DNA from: Bifidobacterium breve
GTDB taxonomy: Bacteria > Actinomycetota > Acidimicrobiia > Acidimicrobiales > Ilumatobacteraceae
Reading direction: 5' to 3'
Length of the DNA: 6,639 bases
Assembly (NCBI GenBank): GCA_943325425.2
Contig: CALPPJ020000075.1
Location: forward strand, 1-6,639
Shown one piece after another: positions 1-4,968 of this stretch (its first letter is position 1; each line of letters opens with the position of its first letter). The translations under genes and the position numbers were made by a program. Under the pieces are notes generated by a model. The model saw nothing but the letters and a program-made list of their open reading frames with translations, searched no databases and was not told the origin of the DNA.

Positions 1-621
1 GTGTTCCCACCAACTGAGGGCTACCTTGAAAGTGTTCGTCGGCTCTGCGATCAGCATGGCGCGTTTCTCATCTATGACGAAGTCATCAGTGGCTTTGGCA
101 GGCTAGGAACTTGGTTCGCTGCTCATAAATACAACGTTCGTCCCGACATGGTGACCTTCGCGAAAGCCGTCACTTCTGGCTACCAACCATTAGGTGGTGT
201 TTTTGTTGGACCGGCAGTTCGTCAACCTCTTGAAGCCGATCCTTCCTTCTTTTTGCGTACTGGCTTCACTTACTCCGGACACCCAACGGCTTGCGCCGCG
301 GCATTAACCAATATTGAAATCCTTGAACGCGAAGACATGCTGAACCGTTCACTTCATATTGGCAAGCGCCTATCAACTGGATTGCAAGCTCTTGCTGATG
401 ATGGGATGGTTGCGGCCATTCGCGGAGACGGTTCGGTATGGGCGGTTTCTCATCTTCCCCACAACGATCCAGTCGTCATTCGTGATCGCATGATGGATCT
501 TGGAGTGATCACGCGAGCAATCGGTACTGATGCCAATACCTTCTGCCCATCATTCGTTATTAGCGACGCACAGATTGATCAAATCATCGACGTCCTAGCC
601 ACAGCACTGAAAGCAAACTGA
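1..621 (+). CDS. Class III (omega-type) PLP-dependent aminotransferase, C-terminal part, 5' truncated by window edge
   Basis: This is the C-terminal ~206 residues of a fold-type I, class III aminotransferase, a cytosolic PLP enzyme that moves an amino group between an amine or omega-amino acid and a keto acid or aldehyde. Visible in the sequence are the cofactor-ring motif DEVISGFGRLG (residues 26-36 of the visible part), the Schiff-base lysine K55 in TFAKAVTSGYQPLGG, the FTYSGHP segment (89-95) whose Thr normally contacts the PLP phosphate of the partner subunit, and the C-terminal R172...CPSFVIS substrate-end region. Family members are usually 420-460 aa, so roughly half is missing to the left. 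The GTG at position 1 is almost certainly an internal Val codon, since the motifs begin about 25 residues in. The closest general type is the omega-amino acid:pyruvate or diamine transaminases; BioA and glutamate-1-semialdehyde mutase fit less well. The P450 gene starts 8 nt after the stop, so the two are probably co-transcribed. Substrate unknown. Confidence 0.93.
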   Translation: MFPPTEGYLESVRRLCDQHGAFLIYDEVISGFGRLGTWFAAHKYNVRPDMVTFAKAVTSGYQPLGGVFVGPAVRQPLEADPSFFLRTGFTYSGHPTACAAALTNIEILEREDMLNRSLHIGKRLSTGLQALADDGMVAAIRGDGSVWAVSHLPHNDPVVIRDRMMDLGVITRAIGTDANTFCPSFVISDAQIDQIIDVLATALKAN

Positions 622-629
622 GCAATCAC

Positions 630-1847
630 ATGAACAAACCAGTCTTCAACCCTTTCAATCCGGCCTTTCGCGCGAATCCGTACCCCTTTTACGATGAACT
701 GCGAGTGCACGATCCCGTGCATGTCACGCCGTACGGAAACGTCATTCTCACGCGATTCGACGATGTGTCTTGGACATTGCGCAGTAATGATTTCAGCCGC
801 GATATTGACGCGTCGGCCAACGAACCCACCGAGCCACTCGCAAAAGCAAAATGGAATCGTCGTCAAGAACGATCGGGAGCAAAAACAATTCTCAATCTTG
901 ATCCACCCGATCACACCCGCTTACGTCGTTTAGTCAGCAAAGCATTCACACCAACTGCCATCGATCGTCTGCGTCCGCGCATTCAACAACTCGTAGATGA
1001 TGTACTCAACCGTGCCGCAATAAATGGTGGGATGGAATTGGTTGATGACCTCGCCTTCCCCATCCCCTTTCAGGTCATTTCAGATTTACTCAACATGCCG
1101 ACTGATCGCGCTGAGGACATGCGTGATTGGAGCCAGTTGATCACTCTTGCTCTTGAGCCAACGTCAACAATGGAAGATCTTGCACGGACCGATGAAGCGT
1201 TCGCGCAATTGATTCCCTATTTGTTCTCAGTCATTGAGGATCGTCGCGCTCATCCTGGAGACGACTTACTTTCAGCTCTTCTCGCCGTTGAAGATGATGG
1301 CGATACTTTGTCTCTTGAAGAATTGATCTCATTTGTAGTTTTGCTCTACATCGCAGGTCACGAAACGACCGTCAACCTCATCGGCAACTCAATCAATGCT
1401 CTTCTCAAATTTCCCGATCAATTATCGCTATGGAATGAGAACCTAAGCATGACGACCCGAGCCATTGATGAGCTGCTTCGCTTTGATGGTCCGGTCCAAC
1501 AGACCGTCCGCGTACCTATCGTGCCAGTGACCTACCAAACCTTGAACGGCCCGCTCGTGGTTGAACCGGGGACTATCGTCACCACCGTTCTTGGCGCAGG
1601 AAATCATGACCCTGCAATGTTTGATGATCCCAACACCCTGCGACTCAACCGAGCGAATTCAAATCGACACCTCGCCTTTGCTGGCGGCATTCACTATTGC
1701 CTCGGAGCAAGCCTCGCAAAACTTGAAGCCGAGATCGCCGTCGGATCAATCGTTGCACGATTCCCGAATATGAAAGCCAACGGTGACATCACATGGCGCG
1801 ATCGTCTGACCATTCGTGGTGTCGATCACTTACAACTCGAGTTTTAA
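630..1847 (+). CDS. Cytochrome P450 monooxygenase (soluble bacterial class I, CYP107-like)
   Basis: This is a complete 405-aa soluble cytochrome P450, which would insert one oxygen atom from O2 into a small organic substrate using electrons from a ferredoxin. All core signatures are present: the C-helix segment DPPDHTRLRR (91-100), the I-helix oxygen-activation motif AGHETT (242-247), the K-helix ExxR (E281-R284), the degenerate meander DPNTLRLNRANSNRHLAF (333-350) and the heme-ligand loop FAGGIHYCLG with Cys357. Length matches bacterial P450s (about 400 aa), and there is no membrane anchor. The style RANSNRHLAF...GIHYCLGASLAKLE recalls CYP107-type and related actinobacterial enzymes, but a family number cannot be assigned by eye. 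The ATG at 630 is preferred because the N-terminus FNPFNPAFRANPYPFYDELR is typical and the next in-frame Met is about 135 residues in. No good Shine-Dalgarno sequence precedes it, so translation probably depends on coupling to the aminotransferase stop 8 nt upstream. Its stop is 3 bp from that of the opposing SDR. No redox-partner gene is seen. Confidence 0.97.
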   Translation: MNKPVFNPFNPAFRANPYPFYDELRVHDPVHVTPYGNVILTRFDDVSWTLRSNDFSRDIDASANEPTEPLAKAKWNRRQERSGAKTILNLDPPDHTRLRRLVSKAFTPTAIDRLRPRIQQLVDDVLNRAAINGGMELVDDLAFPIPFQVISDLLNMPTDRAEDMRDWSQLITLALEPTSTMEDLARTDEAFAQLIPYLFSVIEDRRAHPGDDLLSALLAVEDDGDTLSLEELISFVVLLYIAGHETTVNLIGNSINALLKFPDQLSLWNENLSMTTRAIDELLRFDGPVQQTVRVPIVPVTYQTLNGPLVVEPGTIVTTVLGAGNHDPAMFDDPNTLRLNRANSNRHLAFAGGIHYCLGASLAKLEAEIAVGSIVARFPNMKANGDITWRDRLTIRGVDHLQLEF

Positions 1848-1865
1848 AACTTATTTGCGAGTTTT
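1834..1865. other. Convergent gene junction with small palindromes; possible weak bidirectional terminator
   Basis: The + strand P450 stop (1845-1847) and the - strand SDR stop (1851-1853) are 3 bp apart. The junction contains two perfect 10-bp palindromes, AACTCGAGTT (1834-1843) and GTTTTAAAAC (1841-1850). The octamer CGAGTTTT occurs directly repeated at 1838-1845 and 1858-1865. AACTCG (1834-1839) can pair with CGAGTT (1858-1863) across an 18-nt loop. The stem is short and AT-rich and is not followed by a strong U-tract on either strand, so terminator function is only a possibility. Any hairpin here would lie inside the last codons of both genes. Confidence 0.3.
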
Positions 1866-2663
1866 GTACTTCACGGCTCGGTTGCCGTTCTCGTCACGAG
1901 TGTCAAACTGCTCAGAGATATCTTCGATCCACTGAATCGTTCCTGAGCGTTCCATGAGATCGGGAGCAATCACAAGTGCGGCAATCGCGCGACCAACACC
2001 GAGAGTCGTTTGGGCTGCAGCGAGATCAGTTCCACGTTCACCCGAAACTGCCTGAATGAACTCAGTCGCAACAGAACCTGGGTACACCGAACAGCAGGCA
2101 ATACCCTTCGGCTTCAGTTCAAGAGCCATGTCGGCGCTCAAGCGATCAAGGCCCGCTTTACCTGCGCCATACGACGAACTGAAGTGGTAGGAACTTCCAC
2201 CAGGCGACGACACATTGATGATTGATCCGCCAGAGCCTGCCGCAAACAACAATGGCGCTGCGTGCCAGGAAGCGATGTAATGCGCACGCAGACCGATACC
2301 AACTTGATCATCCCAAATGCTGACGGGATGATCCCAAAAGCCACCGCCCCAGGCCGGCGGATCAGGAATCTTGTACACATTGTTGACCAAGATGTCGATC
2401 TTGCCGACTTCGGCTTTGACCCGAGCGAACAACGCTGCGATCTGTGCGTCATCACCATGATCGACTTGAACGGCGATACCTTTGCCGCCCGCTTCGTTGA
2501 CCATCTTGACTGTTGTGTCGATAGTGAGAGGTCCATCGCCGGCCGAACGACCAGTGATGTACACCGTTGCGCCTTTTTCAGCGAGAGCGATCGCGGTACC
2601 GCGACCGATACCCCGACTTGAACCAGTAACAACGGCAATCTTGCCTTCAAGTTCGCGACTCAT
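1851..2663 (-). CDS. Short-chain dehydrogenase/reductase, DHRS1-like (classical SDR)
   Basis: This 270-aa Rossmann-fold oxidoreductase would interconvert an alcohol and a ketone or aldehyde with NAD(P)(H) in the cytosol. It shows the cofactor motif TGSSRGIG (13-20), the strand-4 motif NNVY (94-97, replacing the usual NNAG), Ser152 in NVSSPGG and the catalytic YxxxK pair Tyr165/Lys169 in SSYGAGKAGLDRLSADMALEL, with the usual 13-residue Ser-to-Tyr spacing. The segment FWDHPVSIWDDQVGIGLRAHY, the SSPGG serine and the VYPGSVATE stretch resemble the DHRS1 group of SDRs rather than FabG. GRS at 38-40 after strand 2 (TVYITGRS), with no acidic residue at its end, suggests NADP(H) preference (inference). 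It is the last gene of the - strand run. Its ATG overlaps the stop of the upstream P450 (ATGA, 2660-2663), so the two are translationally coupled and it may act on the P450's hydroxylated product. Confidence 0.95.
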   Translation of the reverse strand: MSRELEGKIAVVTGSSRGIGRGTAIALAEKGATVYITGRSAGDGPLTIDTTVKMVNEAGGKGIAVQVDHGDDAQIAALFARVKAEVGKIDILVNNVYKIPDPPAWGGGFWDHPVSIWDDQVGIGLRAHYIASWHAAPLLFAAGSGGSIINVSSPGGSSYHFSSSYGAGKAGLDRLSADMALELKPKGIACCSVYPGSVATEFIQAVSGERGTDLAAAQTTLGVGRAIAALVIAPDLMERSGTIQWIEDISEQFDTRDENGNRAVKYKTRK

Positions 2664-3934
2664 GCGGTCACACCCTTGGCAGCGGTGAACTCAATGTCAA
2701 GATCGGTCAAACCACGCAACATGAAACTTGGGAAGTACTGATACTTGTTCGACTCTGACAACGTGATGGTGTCAATGCGCTTCGACAATTCTTCAGCGGC
2801 AACCTTGCCTTCCAGCCGGGACAGGTTGGCGCCCAAGCAGAAGTGAATTCCTTTACCAAAGGCCAGATTGTCACGAAGATGATCACGCATTGGGCAGAAC
2901 TCATCGGGCTTGTCGTACAAGGCTTCATCACGGTTGGCCGAGGCAAACACGATGATGATGCGCTGACCCTTGGCGAGTTGTACTCCCCCGAGCTCGGCAT
3001 CCTTAGTAAGGATTCGCCACATGCCTTGGGTTGGCGTCGACAAACGAAGTGTTTCTTCAAAGACTTTTTCTGCTCGTGACGGATCGGCTTTCAGTGCTGC
3101 CCACTCTTCTGGATTTTCTGCGAGCAAACGAATCATTTCGGTGAGCGACTTAGTGGTCGTTTCATTGCCAGCAACTAACAACTGCTGAATGATGCTCAAC
3201 ATTTCTGGCATATCAAGTTGACGCTTGTCGGTTACTTCGGGATCGTCATCATCAATTGATGCATTGAGCAAGTTCGTCAAAATGTCGTCTTGTGGATTGG
3301 TGCGACGGAGTTCAATCTGCTCGGCGAAGTAGTGCTGAAATTCGTTCACCCCATACTCGGCTTGCAAGCGCTGTTCGAGGGTGATGTTCGTGCCTATGCC
3401 GGCGATGGAGTCATCGGACCAGCGCTTGAAATCGGCCAAACGATCATCGGGAACATTCAGGGCCTTAGCAATCACTCGCACGGGTAGTGGCACACCGAAT
3501 TCCTTGACGAATTCAATGCGGCCCTTATCAATCCACGATTCGATGAGTTCAACAGTGATTTGACGAACGATCGGCTCCATCTCGGCGATGACTTTGGGAT
3601 GGAAGGCACGCGATACCAAGCGACGGTAACGAGTGTGATCTGGCTGGTCGGCGGTCAACATCGTGGGAACACGCGGGTAACCAGCCGCCATCACTTCGGC
3701 GAATTTTTCGCGATCAGCAGAACTTAATGGCATACCTGCACCACCGAACATTGACGAGTATGTCTGTGGGTCGCGCAACACCTGCATCACGAGGTCGTGC
3801 TTCGTCACCAAATGGACACCAAGACCTGGCACTGGGTGCACCGGTGCTTCTTCACGCATTTGTGCATAGTGCGGAAACGGACACTGTTGCGTTGAAGGAT
3901 CGAATGGGTTAAAAGTACTGATATCGACGGCCAT
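2660..3934 (-). CDS. Cytochrome P450 monooxygenase (soluble bacterial class I, AGNETT type)
   Basis: This is a complete 424-aa soluble P450, clearly different from the one at 630-1847. It carries DQPDHTRYRRLVSRAFHP (96-113) in the C-helix region, the I-helix motif AGNETT (255-260), ExxR (E294-R297), the meander PDEFCPMR (343-350), the heme loop FGKGIHFCLG with ligand Cys366, and the C-terminal segment FPSFMLRGLTDLDIEF (401-416), which usually contributes to the substrate pocket. AGNETT occurs among actinobacterial P450s acting on sterols, fatty acids and terpenoids (for example CYP124/CYP125 types), but by eye this is not good enough to name a family or substrate. The start ATG at 3934 is preceded by an AG-rich ribosome binding site, and the N-terminus FNPFDPSTQQCPFPHYAQMREEAPVH is typical. 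It is co-directional with the LLM oxidoreductase 62 bp upstream and overlaps the SDR by 4 bp. It needs a ferredoxin and a reductase that are not in this window. Confidence 0.97.
   Translation of the reverse strand: MAVDISTFNPFDPSTQQCPFPHYAQMREEAPVHPVPGLGVHLVTKHDLVMQVLRDPQTYSSMFGGAGMPLSSADREKFAEVMAAGYPRVPTMLTADQPDHTRYRRLVSRAFHPKVIAEMEPIVRQITVELIESWIDKGRIEFVKEFGVPLPVRVIAKALNVPDDRLADFKRWSDDSIAGIGTNITLEQRLQAEYGVNEFQHYFAEQIELRRTNPQDDILTNLLNASIDDDDPEVTDKRQLDMPEMLSIIQQLLVAGNETTTKSLTEMIRLLAENPEEWAALKADPSRAEKVFEETLRLSTPTQGMWRILTKDAELGGVQLAKGQRIIIVFASANRDEALYDKPDEFCPMRDHLRDNLAFGKGIHFCLGANLSRLEGKVAAEELSKRIDTITLSESNKYQYFPSFMLRGLTDLDIEFTAAKGVTA
2673..2677 (-). promoter_or_regulatory. Ribosome binding site for the SDR gene
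   Basis: AAGGG lies on the - strand 9 nt upstream of the ATG at 2663, inside the last codons of the upstream P450. Together with the ATGA overlap it supports the chosen SDR start. Confidence 0.55.
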
Positions 3935-3940
3935 GATGTG

Positions 3941-3948
3941 CTCTCTCT
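3941..3948 (-). promoter_or_regulatory. AG-repeat ribosome binding site for the second P450
   Basis: On the - strand, AGAGAGAG ends 6 nt before the ATG at 3934. It contains GAGAG, a weaker match to the anti-Shine-Dalgarno than GGAGG, and is itself a four-unit dinucleotide repeat. It is the only purine-rich box at the right distance and so supports this start. Confidence 0.5.
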
Positions 3949-3952
3949 AAGT

Positions 3953-3984
3953 AATGAAGGAATGAATGAATCAATGAATGAATG
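3953..3984. repeat. Imperfect AATG tetranucleotide tandem repeat (8 units) in the spacer upstream of the second P450
   Basis: On the + strand the units read AATG, AAGG, AATG, AATG, AATC, AATG, AATG, AATG, so 6 of 8 are perfect (CATT units on the transcribed strand). The repeat fills half of the 62-bp gap between the stop of the LLM gene and the start of the P450, about 5-24 nt upstream of the AG-rich ribosome binding site. It is the only simple sequence repeat of note in the window and is not within a coding frame of either flanking gene. Confidence 0.9.
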
Positions 3985-3996
3985 AAAACGAATCGC

Positions 3997-4968
3997 TTAT
4001 TTGCCAGCGAGGCGTTCAACTACTGGAATGACTGCATCAATAACTGAGGCACCAAAACTGACATAACTAATACCAAAGCGTTCGCGGCGCTCAACAATAC
4101 GATCGCAAATCTCGTCGACTGAACCAATCAATGCATTGGGATGTTCGGCGAAAACTTCTGGAGTCATACCAAACATCGGAGCCATCTTGGCGCGAGTTCC
4201 TTCTCCATCGGGTGTCACGATCGTGAAGTAGGCGGCAATTTCGATTTCAATCTGATCAAAACGTGCACCTGCGCCATCTTTGATCCACTGAATCTTTTGA
4301 TCAGTCAACTCGGCAGTTGACGAGCCGATTCCGGCGGCGCCCAACTTTCCTGATGAGTTGTTGAAGTTCAGTGACACAATGTCGGCTTCGCGTCCGGCAA
4401 TTGTGAGAATTCGCTTTGCTCCTCCGCCAATCATGATCGGAGGACCTGACTTAGTGAACGGCTTGGGCACAGCTTCAAAACCCACTGCATGAACATGCGG
4501 TGTATCGATGTTCAATTCGCCTTCGGCAAATGAAGCACGTAGCAATGCGATGACTTCTTCGAAACGATCGATACGAACTCCGGCGCGATCAAAAGGAATT
4601 CCGATTGCTTCGTACTCGCCTTGTAGCCAGCCCGCGCCGAGGCCGAGCTCGAGACGTCCCTCAGAGAAGAAGTCGAGAGTTGCTACTTCTTTAGCCAACA
4701 TCACTGGACTGCGATAATCAACGCACAACACACGACAACCAACCTTGATGGTGCTTGTCGCTTCAGCAGCGACGGCCATCGCTGGAATAGCGGCCACGGT
4801 TTGAATCGGGTGACCAGTCGCAGTGAGCGCTGGTCCCGGCCCAATGATGTGGTCGGCTAAGTGGAATGACGAAAAGCCCGAAGCCTCAGCTTTACGAGCC
4901 AGTTCACGCCATTCTTTGCCTGAGTTCGGCGCGTACGCCTGTAGTCCGAAGCGAAATGGCTTATTCAT
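3997..4968 (-). CDS. LLM-class (luciferase-like) oxidoreductase, probably F420-dependent, MSMEG_2516-like
   Basis: This is a 323-aa single-domain TIM-barrel protein of the bacterial luciferase-like superfamily, a cytosolic redox enzyme using F420 or FMN. Evidence is the N-terminal strand FRFGLQAYAP (5-14), the ADH segment (38-40) of SSFHLADHIIGPGP, the family signature GRLELGLGAGW (104-114) followed by EYEAIGIPFDRAGVRIDRFEE (118-138), and the late-barrel motif PPIMIGGGAKRILTIAGREADIV (176-198). The order and wording match the actinobacterial subfamily typed by M. smegmatis MSMEG_2516, annotated as probable F420-dependent, rather than two-component FMN monooxygenases; assignment of F420 is inferred from family. 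Length is as expected for the family. The ATG at 4968 overlaps the upstream stop (ATGA) and has a strong GGAGG 7 nt before it. Substrate unknown; it may act on the same compound as the downstream P450 and SDR. Confidence 0.92.
   Translation of the reverse strand: MNKPFRFGLQAYAPNSGKEWRELARKAEASGFSSFHLADHIIGPGPALTATGHPIQTVAAIPAMAVAAEATSTIKVGCRVLCVDYRSPVMLAKEVATLDFFSEGRLELGLGAGWLQGEYEAIGIPFDRAGVRIDRFEEVIALLRASFAEGELNIDTPHVHAVGFEAVPKPFTKSGPPIMIGGGAKRILTIAGREADIVSLNFNNSSGKLGAAGIGSSTAELTDQKIQWIKDGAGARFDQIEIEIAAYFTIVTPDGEGTRAKMAPMFGMTPEVFAEHPNALIGSVDEICDRIVERRERFGISYVSFGASVIDAVIPVVERLAGK

Noticed and set aside
1..3. GTG at position 1 as the true start of the aminotransferase
   Set aside because: The visible protein begins just before the DEVISGFGR motif, which lies roughly mid-protein in class III aminotransferases; the gene is cut by the window edge.
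579..914. 111-aa open frame on the - strand
   Set aside because: It lies antisense to the aminotransferase end and P450 start, has no recognisable domain and a Cys/Phe-rich shadow composition.
2262..2621. 119-aa open frame on the + strand opposite the SDR
   Set aside because: It is antisense to a conserved gene, with no motif and no ribosome binding site evidence.
2138..2650. 170-aa open frame on the - strand inside the SDR gene
   Set aside because: It is an out-of-frame shadow of a clearly conserved SDR, with low-complexity Ser/Arg-rich translation and no domain.
630..3934. The two P450s as a recent duplication
   Set aside because: They differ in I-helix (AGHETT versus AGNETT), meander, heme loop (FAGGIHYCLG versus FGKGIHFCLG), N-terminus and length, so they belong to different P450 families.
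3953..3984. AATG repeat as a CRISPR, origin iteron or attachment site
   Set aside because: Units are only 4 bp without spacers, there is no replication or integrase gene nearby, and it fits a simple sequence repeat better.
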